Made by a program: the position numbers and the translations under genes. A model generated the notes under the pieces. It did no database searches and was not told the DNA's origin. It saw nothing but the letters and a program-made list of their open reading frames with translations. Positions 33,460-44,613 of a stretch of DNA of 64,000 nucleotides are shown here, piece after piece; positions within the stretch are counted from its first letter, which is position 1, and the number at the start of each line of letters is the position of its first letter. The stretch spans positions 558,001 to 622,000 of the forward strand of contig NC_089398.1 in assembly GCF_003171515.1 (NCBI RefSeq), written 5' to 3'. The DNA comes from Pyrenophora tritici-repentis. Its lineage: Eukaryota > Ascomycota > Dothideomycetes > Pleosporales > Pleosporaceae.

Positions 33460-35133
33460 TCATTCCCGTTCTATCGCTTCCTCTTGTTCCTGGATGTCCT
33501 TTTCTTGTTCCTGGATGTCCTTTTGCGTAGCGGTCATACGTTCCCAGAAGGCTTCATCGTGGCGCACCTTAGCGGCCCGCATTTCTGGGTCTGTGCACAT
33601 GTCTTGTGTTTGACGCTGCACCGCACGCAAATCCTGTATCGCTTTCTCGATCTTTCCATCTTTTGTACGTTCATCTCTTGTAAGATTTTCGACACGCTGC
33701 TTGCGTTCCTGAACGAGCTTTTCCATGCGCGACAACTGTTCTGCATGGTTTTTTTGTTCTGAGAGCAAGTGCTGTTTGTATTTTGGGATACACTCGTCCA
33801 GTTCTTATATCAATTGCTGTGCGTATCTGGGACTCTCTTCTCGAATCTTGCGGAACCGAAGCCATGCTCCGTCTGTTATAGCGGTTGCTGAATGTACGCT
33901 GAGGCCTGCGGGTGCGATATTGAAGCCGATGTCACTGTTGAAGTAACTTTCTGTCAAACGGGCGAACAGCTCCTTCCCGAGTTTGCACTCGTCGACGCTG
34001 ATTGGGTATCCGATAACGTATGTTTTCCACTTGAATATGGGCTTGTTATCTGGGTGTCAAAATTTGAGTCGACAAATATCTTCAAATAAGGACTCTAGAA
34101 AGCTTGTGTTTCCTGAATCGTGTTGCTTGGTACGGGCGCCTTCCTTCTCTGTGTATTTGATATACTTGAACATGTGCGGAAACGGTATGTCTTGCGTATG
34201 ATCGTCGCCTTCGTTGAGTAGTCCTTCCAATGCTCCGCAAAAGGTCGCGATGATCTCCACACCCCGTGCGCTGCCCGCGAGAAAATAGTGGCGGCCGTGG
34301 GTGATATCTTCCTCGTCGGAGCGGTTGGCCCGAGACTCGTTGTCGATGCGAAGACATAGCTTGGCATGGTCTGGGTCTCCTGATATGTACTGTCGCGTAC
34401 AAGCGATGATCGTTCGAAATTGTCTTGGTGTAGGAGAGTCGCCAATGTCGCTGATAAAACACCGTACGTAGAAGGCAGGACTGTTGTTCCCTTTCGATCT
34501 TAGAGCCCAAGTGCTGATAGGTGGAGGTCTCGATTTCGTGCTCACAGCTTTGAGATAATCATCGAAAAGGGCGTCGTCGAAGTAGGCCCGTAATCGGCTG
34601 TGCGATTGGTCTCCCACTTCGACTTTCTGGGGCAGGGTGCCATCTAGAAGTGCCTGCAGCATTACTCTTGGCACATCTGCAAGGATGCAACTACCGTTGT
34701 GCCTCCACCAACTGATTGATCGCAAATTCTCATCTTGACCATCAGGGAACGGGTGCAGTGCTCTTTTGGAATCCACGAAAGCGGCGTCAACTACCGCGCT
34801 GTACCCAAACTCTTGAAGCAGCGTTGAGTATTCAAATTAAAGCTCTTCTATCTCTTTACGGGCGGACACCATATGTCCTTCTTGCAGGGGTAATAGAACT
34901 GAGTTGCGGTAGATTCGCTGTGTGAGGGTATCATAAATCAGATTCCGATATTCCGACGCAGCTATGCTACCTTCCGGGACTGATTCTGGAGGTAATGATG
35001 AGATTCTTTCGCTGGGTTTATGCTCGCTGTCTGTGTTCTGGTTGTATCTGTCGTTGCTTCGCATTCGAGCATAGTGTGAAGGGTTGGTATGTAAAGGGTT
35101 AAAGTCGATCGCGTTCGGTTTCGGAGGAACCAT
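33460..35133 (-). pseudogene. Unknown gene inactivated by three C-to-T stops
   Basis: From ATG 35133 to 33460 there is a single frame of 558 codons broken only by three stops: TAA at 34837-34839, TGA at 34057-34059 and TAA at 33805-33807. There are no frameshifts, and the protein-like composition continues across every stop (KEIEEL|FEYSTLLQEFG; DICRLKF|HPDNKPIFKW; YAQQLI|ELDECIPKYK). Two stops fit CAA-to-TAA (CpA context) and one CGA-to-TGA. The N-terminal 400 residues look globular, with ISWWRHNGSC and FYVRCFISDIGDSPTPRQF among recognisable-looking blocks; the last 110 residues are a Gln/Glu/Lys coiled coil. I do not recognise the family. The pattern is what RIP leaves in a duplicated gene. 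Confidence 0.8.
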
Positions 35134-35172
35134 TGTGAGCGTGATGAAGAAGTGAAGAAAGGACAGCTTGAT

Positions 35173-35521
35173 TTATGGTTGCTGGTAGGGATACTCCATG
35201 GGTAGCTGATATGCCCCCTGGTATAGCGGCGGATACGGCGGCTGATATGGTGGCTGATATGGCGGCTGGTAAGGATACTGAATGGGCGGCTGGTATGGTT
35301 GCTGCATGGGCGGCGACATTGGCTGTTGATACGGCTGTTGAACAGGTTGCTGGTATTGCTGCTGGTATACCTGGGGCTGCGTTAGCTGGATGCTTTCAAG
35401 CTCTCGTATTGGATCCTACTGGTATGACTGGTCTTTCTGGTCTTACTGGTCTTATCTGGTGTGGAAATTGTGAAGGAATTGGCTTGTCAGGGCCAAGGGG
35501 GTGCCGATCTTGAGAAGCCAT
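35173..35521 (-). pseudogene. Pro/Gln/Tyr-rich protein gene, probably broken
   Basis: From ATG 35521 the frame reads MASQDRHPLGPDKPIPSQF and then stops. A shifted frame of the same strand reads DPIRELESIQLTQPQ and then repeated Y-Q-Q-P, Y-Q-P-P units to a TAA at 35173-35175, with upstream TAA and TAG codons that fit CAA/CAG changed by C-to-T. The opposite strand shows a Gly/Ala-rich open frame, which I regard as a shadow of these repeats. A small low-complexity protein, now inactive, is the best reading. Confidence 0.45.
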
Positions 35522-36878
35522 GCTACACAACGGTTACACAATACCATACAGAATAATTGAGGTACTCGCCTTTTGTTTAAAATCGTGAGGAAAAGCAGCA
35601 GGGTGCGGGAGGTAAACGATGTTTATGCCGGCTGGTGCCAAGCCGCTAGCGTATGAGCAACGGCCGCACACCATCGAGCTTGGGAAGGTGCGAGGGAAGA
35701 AATTGAGAGACTTAGCATAGAAACAGACACCATGTCAAGTATGAAATCAAGTCTTCCGCCGATGATTTTCCTGATCTACTATAGCGCAGTCGCTTGTTCC
35801 ACAAACTTCAAACATTTGAAATCATGTCCCCTTGAAAGACTACAACTACCACATTTCCTTGAGCTTTACGCACCTAGTTAAATCATAGACTTCTTCAGTT
35901 AAGAGGGCCAGGTCAGTATCGTTTCGAGCAATCCTCCACACACGTAGTCTGCTCGCAACCGACTGCGGAGCAATCAGTTAGCAGACCCTCCGACTGTTTC
36001 AGCTCCAAAGACAAGACCAATAACACATTCTCTGAACAGCTGTTGACATCAAGGACACAACTATTTCATACGTAGTTATTCTGAAGACCTGAACTTTTGC
36101 TTGCTCGCTACACCAGATGCTGATGTGAACGAAAGAATAGTCCTTGGACAAAACTGGTGTTCTGCTTGCCATCACTAGAAGTACTTTCGAAGATGAGCTC
36201 CAGAGATGCAGCCATATCTATTATCAAGCATTTCCCCACGACCCAGAGATTGTGACGTTCCTTGTCCTCCCTAGACCCTAGTGGTAATGCCAAGTTGCCA
36301 AATAAGATGATCGTTGATCAGTGGGTTGATCTATTGCATCCGAAACATCGACCTCTACAGTATAACCATCGAGGATATGTCTTATCTAGGCCGCTTCAGC
36401 AGCTTCTGTCAAGTTTCCGACTCTGAAAAGGGGATGCTCGTGGCAGTCGAAAACTTCATCGCGAGCGAGTCACGGATGTCTGAGGGTTCCATGAGCAACA
36501 AGGTATTCGAGCCTCCGGCATTCATAAGCTCGATGTCACACACTTTAACCACTAGTCTGATGTTGCGGGCGCAGTAATTCATAAATGTCTTCCATTAAAA
36601 GTATCGCAAGATCGAAAGCCTCCCTCGAAGATTTCTTTTTTTTTACTTTCTTAGGCTATGCCCTGCTTCTGTTTATGACTCCAAGACTCCCATGTGACCA
36701 TCATTATTGTACAAAAATATCCAAAACTTTTCTTTATCGCTGTGAAAACGGTCCTGCAAGGTGAACTAGTGCTCGAACCTTACACGCTTTCGGCCTGTTG
36801 TGCCAGCAGTACCTTCGAGCTCTGCAATACGAGCATCCCTTGCGACTAAGGCTTCCCGGGCATTATCGAGTTCCTTCA
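35522..36878. other. Mostly noncoding, with decayed coding fragments
   Basis: Between about 36108 and 36597 the minus strand shows protein-like fragments in more than one frame, for example LVVKVCDIELMNAGGSNTLL followed by SDIRDSLAMKFSTATSIPF, and MAASLELIFESTSSDGKQ, separated by stops and shifts. They may be remnants of a gene I cannot identify. The rest shows nothing. Confidence 0.4.
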
Positions 36879-37307
36879 TTAGCGGCTAATCTTGGCAGTT
36901 TGGCCCTCTATCTTGCCATCTTTTCCTTCCAATCTGCCAGCTTGTTCTTGTACCATTGCGGAAAGCTCTTCGATGCTGGGAACGGAGGCGCTTGTTGTCG
37001 GATCGGAAGTTTGTCCATCGTTCTTTGCCGAATGATACGTGTCACGTTGAACGGGGAGTGCCGGCTTCTTGAATATCGTCGCGGTCATGTCGGGCACAGG
37101 GTGCGACGTGGATGATTCGCCTTGTGAAGGCCCCGATTCTGTCTCGGTTTGTCGAGCTCGCTGTGACCCCTTTGGCTGCGTGGTATTCCCCACCACTGGC
37201 CATGTAACCGTTCCTGACGTGTAATGGGGTGCGGCTATACCGCGATAGGTTTCCTTGATGAGGGGATGGTAACGATTGACCCGAATTTGCTGGACGGTCG
37301 TGGTGAT

Positions 37308-40300
37308 CAGACTTGTCATTAAGCAAACGCGTTTGAATAGTTTGTTTGATTTGCTTGACTATAAGCAAATTAAACAAACCAAACGCTGCCTATAGAAATA
37401 TACAAACAAATCAAACGTACGATCGAAATTTGTTTAGTTTGTTTGACTGTTTGACTAATATTACATAGCGAGCTGTTCTATAGATGATGTCCTAAGGTGC
37501 TTTAAGATCGACTTTAATGATGTTTTTGAGATAGCGGAGGTAGCAATTTCGCGATAGTTTTCTTGTGTTGCATCTAGCTTAGTCATCATATAACTACACG
37601 AGCGTCGCTAGCCGTCGATGACCGCTATCTTATATCCCATCTCCCATCTTCTATATCGCTGTTAGCCATCTTTTGCAGCTACACTACCGTCTCTACAGCA
37701 CGTTTTAGTGTTTCTCGTTGCCCAACACGCCGAAAATGCCGCTTCGTAACCTAAAACGCGCCGCCGAGGGCACCCCCGGCCCCCACGGCCCCCACAAGCG
37801 CGCCAAAACAGCTAAAGGCAGTGCATCGCAGCCTATCCTGATGGACGATTCGCAGCCTGAGCTGTCTATCCGCACCTCGCCACGTAAAGCCCTAGCTGCT
37901 GCAGCAAGCCAGGCCACCGAAGACGCGCCGTTCGAGTCGCAGTTGCGCGACGCTATACCAGAAGCTACTATACAACCGCCGGCCGAGGGTAGTAGGGCTG
38001 CTACGGAGGCTACAAGTGAGGCTATCGAAGGCGGGGATGATACTGGCTTTGATGACGAGTTTACGGACAACTTTGACGGCATTGATTGGAAGCGTTTACC
38101 GCGTTTTACGAAGCCGCTGCGTACGTTGAAGCGCAACAAAAGTTGGGTATATCAGTACGGTTACCGCGTTGCCTCTCTCCGTGAGCCTCATCGTACGTTC
38201 TTTGTTTGCAAATACTGCCATCATCGTAAGATCTTTTGCGCCTATCCAGAGGTTACAAAGTCGACCAGTAACGCTATCAACCACCTCGCGCAGAAGCTAC
38301 TTGGCCACGGCTACGATCGCAAGGGCAAACTGGATTCGATTACACTACCGCGAGGCCAAACGACGCTTAAGATGATGACCGAGGGCGGTGTCGATGTACC
38401 TCAAGGCGTCGCTAACGAGCTCGGAAACTTCGACGTACAGCGCTTTCGATACGCCGCTGTTACGTGGCTTGTCGACAATAACCACCCTCTCCGCGAGTTC
38501 GAAACGCCTGCGTTTAGGCAGATGATAGAGTTTGCCAACCCGGAGGCAGCTGACGCGCTGTGGGTAAGTCACAACAGTGTAGCTAGCTTCGTGATGAGGC
38601 TGTATCGCTATATGGAGCCGCAGGTTGTTCAGATGCTCTCGTCGGCTATTAGTAAAATCCATATAAGCTTCGATGGCTGGACGACAAAAGGCGGCAAGCG
38701 CGGCTTCTTTGGAGTTGTTGCTCATTTTGCTGACGCCGACGGCACTATCAGGGACCTACCTATCGCGCTGCCTCAGCTTACGGGCGCCCACACGGGCGAG
38801 AGGATAGCTGAAGTTGTTGGCAATATAATCGATGTCTTCGGTATAACACGTAGCCAGCTTGGGTACTTTGTGCTCGACAACGCGTACGCTAACGACACCG
38901 CCGTCACCAAACTCGCCCAACGCTTTGAATTTACAGCAAGCCATCACCGCCTCCGCTGCGGCCCTCACACACTTAACTTAGTCGGACAGATGATTATCTT
39001 CGGCTTTGATAAGGACGCGTACGATAATGATCAGGACGAGCACAAAACAGAGGCAGCCTACCTACAAGAATGGCGGCAGCAAGGTCCGCTTGGTGTACTA
39101 ATCGATATCATCAACTACATCCAAACACCGCAACAACACGATCTTTTTGCCGATTGCCAGCGCCGTGTTAACGCTAAGGCTCCCGACCAAAAGCAGGAAA
39201 TACTCGAGCCGGTAAAGCCAGTCGTCACGCGCTGGAACAGCTTTCACGACACCTTTGTACGCGCCGCAAAACTCCATAACGCCGTTGATGAGTACGCCCA
39301 AAGCCACATCGAAAGGACGATGGGCGCCGACGCGTACGCGCGTAGCCGTAACAATAAGCTCACTAAAGTACCAGCTTGGATGAGATCTAATGGGCTTACG
39401 GCTGACGATTGGGCGGTAATAACCCAGTATATATCAGTGTTGGAGCCGCTAAAGGAGGCGACAAAACGGCTTGAAGCTCGCGGTAAAGCTGGCCGTTTCG
39501 GCGCGATATACGAGGTTATACCTGTCTTCGAAGCTGTACTTGCCGTGTACGAGCAGCTACTTAAAAACCACGAAAGCGTCGACTATAATGCCAATAGCGC
39601 GCCAGAAGATCACCTTCCTATCAACCTACGCGCAGCTTGGGCAAAGCTTAACGCGTATTACACTAAGCTCGACGAATCACCCACATACTTTGCCGCTACC
39701 TGCCTCCACCCATACTACAAGAACTACTGTGAGAACAGCTGGCGCGACAAACCGAGCTGGCTTGAGGCAAACAACGCTGGGTTGAAACAACTTTGGGCGT
39801 TCTATAAGCCGCAAATACAGCGCCAAAGTCGCCCACCAGTGCGGCTCTCAAGCGGTATCAACGACGCCATCAACGCGCTCGTTAATGCGGAGCCTTATGG
39901 CATTGTTGAGGTGACAGAGATGGATGAGCTGGAGCGTTGGCGACGGTTTGAACTCCGCTGGACGCAGGAGCAGTTCGAACAAGGTAGTAATCCTGTTAGC
40001 TATTGGATAAGCCTACGCCCAAAGTATCCTAACCTAGCGCGTATGGCGATCGATATATTAACAATACCAGCCTCAAGTTGTGAGTGCGAGCGGCTGTTCA
40101 GCGAGCTCGGTGATTTATTAGAGCCAAGGCGACGCAAAATTGGGTCACAACTGCTTGCAGCAATACAGTGTATACGAAGCTGGCGCGACGCTGGCTTTAA
40201 GCCTCCATCTGATTACAACTCAGGCGATGTAACTGACGCTGAGGTAGCTGCAATATACGAAATATGCAAGTGGGACAGCGAAGCTTAGTAATATATACGA

Positions 40301-40466
40301 TATACGATTAGATCAGCACCTAAACAGTATCAAATCTATCAAACTTTCAAACAAACGGCCTCCTAAAACACTATCAAACTAAACAACTCAAATACAATCT
40401 TAAGTTTTGTACAAACAAATCAAATCAGCGTCCAAAGTTTGTTTGATTTGCTTAATGACAAGTCTG
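37308..40466 (+). mobile_element. hAT-2, complete hAT transposon
   Basis: A 3159-bp element with inverted termini CAGACTTGTCATTAAGCAAA and a perfect 8-bp duplication GTGGTGAT (37300-37307 and 40467-40474). The subterminal regions are full of GTTTGATTTG / CAAATCAAAC-type repeats, a different repeat from that of hAT-1. It encodes one intact transposase and lies within the coding region of zinc-knuckle gene 2. Confidence 0.97.
37718..40288 (+). CDS. hAT-2 transposase
   Basis: An 856-residue hAT transposase, full length and uninterrupted; the ATG at 37736 is an equally good start. It is clearly paralogous to hAT-1 transposase over its whole length: RLPRFTKPLRTLKRNKSWVY at the BED-like finger (FVCKYCHHRK), KIHISFDGWTTKGGKRGFF at the first catalytic Asp, YFVLDNAYANDTAV at the second, and CERLFSELGDLLEPRRRK in the C-terminal dimerisation block. 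Different termini and subterminal repeats suggest that the two systems do not cross-mobilise. Its codon use is rich in GCG, CGC and ACG, unlike the host fragments around it. Confidence 0.96.
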   Translation: MPNTPKMPLRNLKRAAEGTPGPHGPHKRAKTAKGSASQPILMDDSQPELSIRTSPRKALAAAASQATEDAPFESQLRDAIPEATIQPPAEGSRAATEATSEAIEGGDDTGFDDEFTDNFDGIDWKRLPRFTKPLRTLKRNKSWVYQYGYRVASLREPHRTFFVCKYCHHRKIFCAYPEVTKSTSNAINHLAQKLLGHGYDRKGKLDSITLPRGQTTLKMMTEGGVDVPQGVANELGNFDVQRFRYAAVTWLVDNNHPLREFETPAFRQMIEFANPEAADALWVSHNSVASFVMRLYRYMEPQVVQMLSSAISKIHISFDGWTTKGGKRGFFGVVAHFADADGTIRDLPIALPQLTGAHTGERIAEVVGNIIDVFGITRSQLGYFVLDNAYANDTAVTKLAQRFEFTASHHRLRCGPHTLNLVGQMIIFGFDKDAYDNDQDEHKTEAAYLQEWRQQGPLGVLIDIINYIQTPQQHDLFADCQRRVNAKAPDQKQEILEPVKPVVTRWNSFHDTFVRAAKLHNAVDEYAQSHIERTMGADAYARSRNNKLTKVPAWMRSNGLTADDWAVITQYISVLEPLKEATKRLEARGKAGRFGAIYEVIPVFEAVLAVYEQLLKNHESVDYNANSAPEDHLPINLRAAWAKLNAYYTKLDESPTYFAATCLHPYYKNYCENSWRDKPSWLEANNAGLKQLWAFYKPQIQRQSRPPVRLSSGINDAINALVNAEPYGIVEVTEMDELERWRRFELRWTQEQFEQGSNPVSYWISLRPKYPNLARMAIDILTIPASSCECERLFSELGDLLEPRRRKIGSQLLAAIQCIRSWRDAGFKPPSDYNSGDVTDAEVAAIYEICKWDSEA

Positions 40467-43400
40467 GTGGTGATGCTGAGGAGAATTCCGGCCTTGAAGA
40501 GGTATGCCAGCTCCCTAACTACTGGGCGCAGACGGATGGCGCGAGTGGGTGTGTGGCCGCGCTGTTTCCACCAGACATACCTAGCGTATATGCGTGCAGT
40601 GATCGGAATGGTCTGGTCTGACTTGGTCTTGGTCTGGTCTAGACCGCCAAGACTTGGTCTGGTCTGGCGATTTTTTGAGACCGTGGTCGGACCGGTCTAG
40701 ATGATCGGACCGGTCCGGCTATAAATAGGTCCACGTGACTAGATCTTAGACTAATCTAGCCAGAAAATTTAGCACAATATGAGTCATTAAGATCAAGGTA
40801 AGTCTTCTACTTACATAGAACAATCAAGTCCTTAACAACCTACTTATATACTATTGTTATGGAGCCTTCAACACCAACCTCACCGTCCCCATCGAATATT
40901 ATAAGACTAGATTTAACGTCTCTTACTCCATCTCCTATCCCCACGTCATCACCCACCCCTATACTATCACCCACTCCTATTCAATATCACGAATCTCCAG
41001 ATGAGTTCGTGCAGGGCGGTATCACGTACGTGAAACGTGCAATAATTGCAAGGAAGGATTTCCGTCAAGGTACATCACACATCTGGAAGTACGGACTCCA
41101 ATACATTCAGACTCCGCAACAATCAAATCAATCAATCTTAAGGTTGTCGATTGGTTTGATTAGCTTGCGGCGACGCTGCTGATTGATTGCGGATTGATTG
41201 TTAGGGTTTTTGAGCAGATTGATTGCGATTGATTGGTTGATTGGCTGATTGATGCTAAGAAGTAGTATACAGGGGGTTATGGTGTTGTACTCCAGCCTTC
41301 TATATCGTACTGTTGTACAATCTCCTCATCTTTGACGTCACTCCACTTATCTTCATCATCACCGTTGTTGTACAAGCCGTCAAAGCCAGCTCGTCTCCAC
41401 GAACGTACAAGCTGAAGGGCAGCAAGTAACTCGCTGCCAAGAGCTCGCCGGCGCGGCTCAAGTAAATCGCCAAGCTCGCTAAAGAGCCTCTCGCAGTCGC
41501 AACTAGATGCTGGTATCGTGAGTATATCAATCGCAAACTGGCTTAAACACGGGTATTTTGAGCGTAATTGAATCCAGTACTTGACTGGGTGGCCATCGCT
41601 AAGATACTGTTCGCTTGTCCACTCTGGCTCTTGAGTTCTCCAGCGCTCGTACTCATCGTCGTGGGCAGCCTCTACCTGAGCCTTGTTGCGCCGTACGAGG
41701 GCGCCAATCACATCATCTATTCCTCTATGCCTTGGTTTTGCAGTTGTTTGAGATAGAGGACGTGTACGTTGAGGCTTATACGACTGCCAGAGCTGCAGGA
41801 AGCCAGCGTTGGCTGATGTTAGCCATTCTGGCTTATCCACCCAGCTGTTCTCGCAGTAGTATTTGTAGTATGGATGGAGGCAGGTAGCAGCGTAGTATGC
41901 TGGCGATCGATCGAGCTTGTTGTAGTAATCGTTGGCCTTACTCCAGGCGGCGCGGAGGTTAACAAAGAGGTGATCTTCAGGCGCATCAGGTGGGTTGAAG
42001 TCAACTTGCTCGTACGAGCGCGTACGGGCTTCGAGCGCGCCAAGTACGTATTCAAATACAGGAATAGTCTCATATATAGCGCCGTATTTGCCTGCCTTTC
42101 CGCGACCCTCAAGCTTCTCCGTAGCAAGCTTAAGCGGCTCTAGGCAGTCCTGATACTCTGTTATCACCGCCCAATCAGCAGCTGTAAGTCCTGTTGATCT
42201 CATCCAACTAGGTGCTTCAGGGAGTTTATTGCCACGTTGACAAGCGCGGCGATCTTCAAGGGAGAGTGCGTTAATGTAGTGCTCAGCGTAAGAGTTGTAT
42301 GCTGCCTGGAGTTGAGTTGCGCGTTTGAAGGCAGCGTAGTAAGAGTTCCAGCGTGTAACAACAGGCTTCACAGGCTCAAGTACGTGGAGGCGCTCTCTAG
42401 CTGGCAACTCGGCGTTGGCGGCGGTTTGGAAGCTTCGGAAAATTTCGTGTTGTTGAGGCGTTTTTATATGGTTGATAACGTCGATAAGTACACCTAAGGG
42501 CCCTTCTTGACGCCACTCCTGCATGTACACCTCCTCTGTTTGGAGCTGCTCGTCGTTGTTGTTGTTGTACGCCTCTTGATTGCTGCCAAAGATAATTGCC
42601 TGGCCAATAAGGTTAAGCGTGTGAGGGCCGCAGCGGAGGCGTCGGTGAGCAGCGTTGAAGTCGTACGCGTGGGCGAGCGAGGAGACTGCAGTATCGTTGT
42701 TTGCAGCATTGTCGAGGACGAAGTAGCCGAGTTTATCACTCCCAATACTGTATTCTTGGAGCGTCTTTTTAATTGTATCAGCGATAGCATCACCAGTATG
42801 AGAGCCTGCGAGATGTGGGAGGGCGATGGGGAGATCTTGTATCACTCCAGAGGCGTTAGCAAAGTGTGCAACGACTCCAAAGAATCCACGCTTGCCACCC
42901 TTTGTCGTCCAACCATCAAAGCTTATGTGGATCTTGCTTGCAGCTTCTGACAGAGCGCAGACAATCTGTGGCTGCATATATTGGAAGAGGCGCATTGCGT
43001 AGGTAGCTACACTGCGAGGACTTACCCACAAAGCTGCCTCTGCCTCTGGGTTTGCAAGGCTAATCATCTCGCGAAAGGACGGCCTTGCAAGTAGCTCCAT
43101 TGGCAAGTTGTTATCAAGAAGGCAGAACACTGCAACTTCACGAAACTGCTGGATGTTGAAGTTGCCCATCGCGTTGGCAGCCTCTTGAGAGACTGCAACA
43201 CCAGTCTCCAGCGTCTGTCGTAGAGAGAGTTGCTGCCCTGTTCTTCGAGGCTTCAGGCCGTCTTTTGTAAAGCCATGGCCTCGTTTCTGAAGGCCAAGAT
43301 GAGCTGCAGCTGAGGAGGTGGCCTTTGATACGTCAAAAACTCCACTGCCGCCAGTGTCAATGACCTTGTGGATGTGGCAGTATTTGCATACAAACCACAC

Positions 43401-43575
43401 TCGATTCTGATCGTAGAGCTCAACAACGCGATATCCATGTTGAAAGATCCAACTCTTGACGCGCCGCCCAGTTGTAAGAGGCTTCATGAACCGAGGGAGG
43501 CGATCCCAGTTAATGCCGTCAAAGTTATCGCCATTATCAGGCTCTGTATCAACACTAGCCTCTGTTGTTGCTGCT

Positions 43576-43747
43576 TGTCGGCCATAGGGCTTATCCCTTG
43601 GCTCCTCTTTGGGCAACCAGGCAGCCACCTATTTACCCGCTAGTACCTTTACGGCCTAGCTCCTTCTCTCCTCCCACTGCGTATATAGACCTCTTCCCGA
43701 TAGCTCTAATACGAGATGATGATTCTCCCCAACCTTGACGCTTGACA
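43576..43747 (+). mobile_element. Solo LTR in hAT-1b
   Basis: A 172-bp segment with TGTCGG...TTGACA ends and a perfect 5-bp duplication CTGCT (43571-43575 and 43748-43752). Comparison with the uninterrupted hAT-1a sequence proves the insertion. A GTATATAG box and downstream pyrimidine-rich stretch suggest the plus orientation and a Copia-type LTR. Confidence 0.92.
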
Positions 43748-43881
43748 CTGCTGTACCAGCCTGGCTGCCCTCAGCCGCACCCTCCTCCTCTGTTTGCGAC
43801 TCGAAAAATTGCGACTCAAACGTTGTGGCCTGGCTTACGGCGGCGCCAAGGGTTTCCTGAGGCGACAGCGATCGCTGAGAT

Positions 43882-44043
43882 CACAGTCCGCAACAATCAA
43901 TTAAGTGGGTCCTAGAAGGTTCAGATTGGATTGATTGATTACCGCTTTAAGCCTAGTAGTTACCTATAGGAGTTTAAGCCCTACCTAGATAGGTAAGTGG
44001 GTCTAGGAGAGTGACCGGATTGAATTGATTGTTGCGGAGTCTA
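43882..44043 (-). mobile_element. MITE copy 1 (162 bp)
   Basis: Non-autonomous hAT-type element with ends CACAGTCCGCAACAATCAAT and, inverted, TAGACTCCGCAACAATCAAT, which share ACTCCGCAACAATCAA with hAT-1 termini. The flanking 8-bp duplication is GCTGAGAT. It is the exact reverse complement of the copies at 44072 and 60646. It carries no coding sequence. Confidence 0.96.
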
Positions 44044-44071
44044 GCTGAGATAGGACAGAGGGCCTTGATAG

Positions 44072-44233
44072 TAGACTCCGCAACAATCAATTCAATCCGG
44101 TCACTCTCCTAGACCCACTTACCTATCTAGGTAGGGCTTAAACTCCTATAGGTAACTACTAGGCTTAAAGCGGTAATCAATCAATCCAATCTGAACCTTC
44201 TAGGACCCACTTAATTGATTGTTGCGGACTGTG
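44072..44233 (+). mobile_element. MITE copy 2 (162 bp)
   Basis: Same 162-bp element in opposite orientation, flanked by the 8-bp duplication CTTGATAG. Only 28 bp separate it from copy 1, so the pair forms a long perfect inverted repeat within the transposase N-terminal coding region of hAT-1b. Confidence 0.96.
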
Positions 44234-44386
44234 CTTGATAGGCGCGCCCGTTTGGCGGCGGCGGCGGCGGCAGCAGTATTGGTGGGAACTCGAGAGCGTT
44301 TGGCCATCGTGGGCGATACTAAACACTAAAGAAAAATGTCTGTATAGGTAGCTAGGCAACTAGTGTTGTGTGTAAGGGATTATTAG

Positions 44387-44594
44387 TGTAAGGGTCTCAC
44401 ATAGGTCAGGTATTTGAAACTGTGTTGAATTACAAAGTAATTGCAGTGCAGAGCTTGTAAGAAGCTCTGCGCGGAATATATCTAAGTGGGGGTGTGCATG
44501 GGCCACCAAACAGGTGGCTCGTGCGCGAACATCAAAACAACGCTAAGGCATCTGGCAGGTGGCCTGTGCGGGGCAACGGCCCAAAACCATCACA
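44387..44594 (-). mobile_element. Chromovirus 3' LTR
   Basis: A 208-bp LTR, the 3' copy in element orientation. In that orientation it is preceded by a GGGGGGGAC-type purine tract, the likely plus-strand primer. Confidence 0.92.
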
Positions 44595-44613
44595 CGTCCC
44601 CCCCGAAAAGCGC

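Larger units (their letters stand above)
41277..44307 (-). pseudogene. hAT-1b transposase, N-terminus interrupted three times
   Basis: From about residue 74 to the C-terminus (41277-43570) it matches hAT-1a transposase without change. Upstream, the first 73 codons are broken by the solo LTR at 43576-43747 and by two MITEs at 43882-44043 and 44072-44233; the original ATG is at 44305-44307. The remaining open frame begins inside the solo LTR (MAAWLPKEEP...) and keeps the zinc finger, catalytic core and dimerisation domain, so an N-terminally altered protein is conceivable. Confidence 0.93.

Noticed and set aside
35175..35513. Plus-strand Gly/Ala-rich ORF of 112 codons
   Set aside because: It is the complement of a Pro/Gln/Tyr repeat that reads more sensibly on the minus strand.
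43552..43628. Alternative N-terminus MAAWLPKEEP of the hAT-1b transposase as a real gene start
   Set aside because: It is encoded by the solo LTR; it is an accident of insertion unless transcripts show otherwise.
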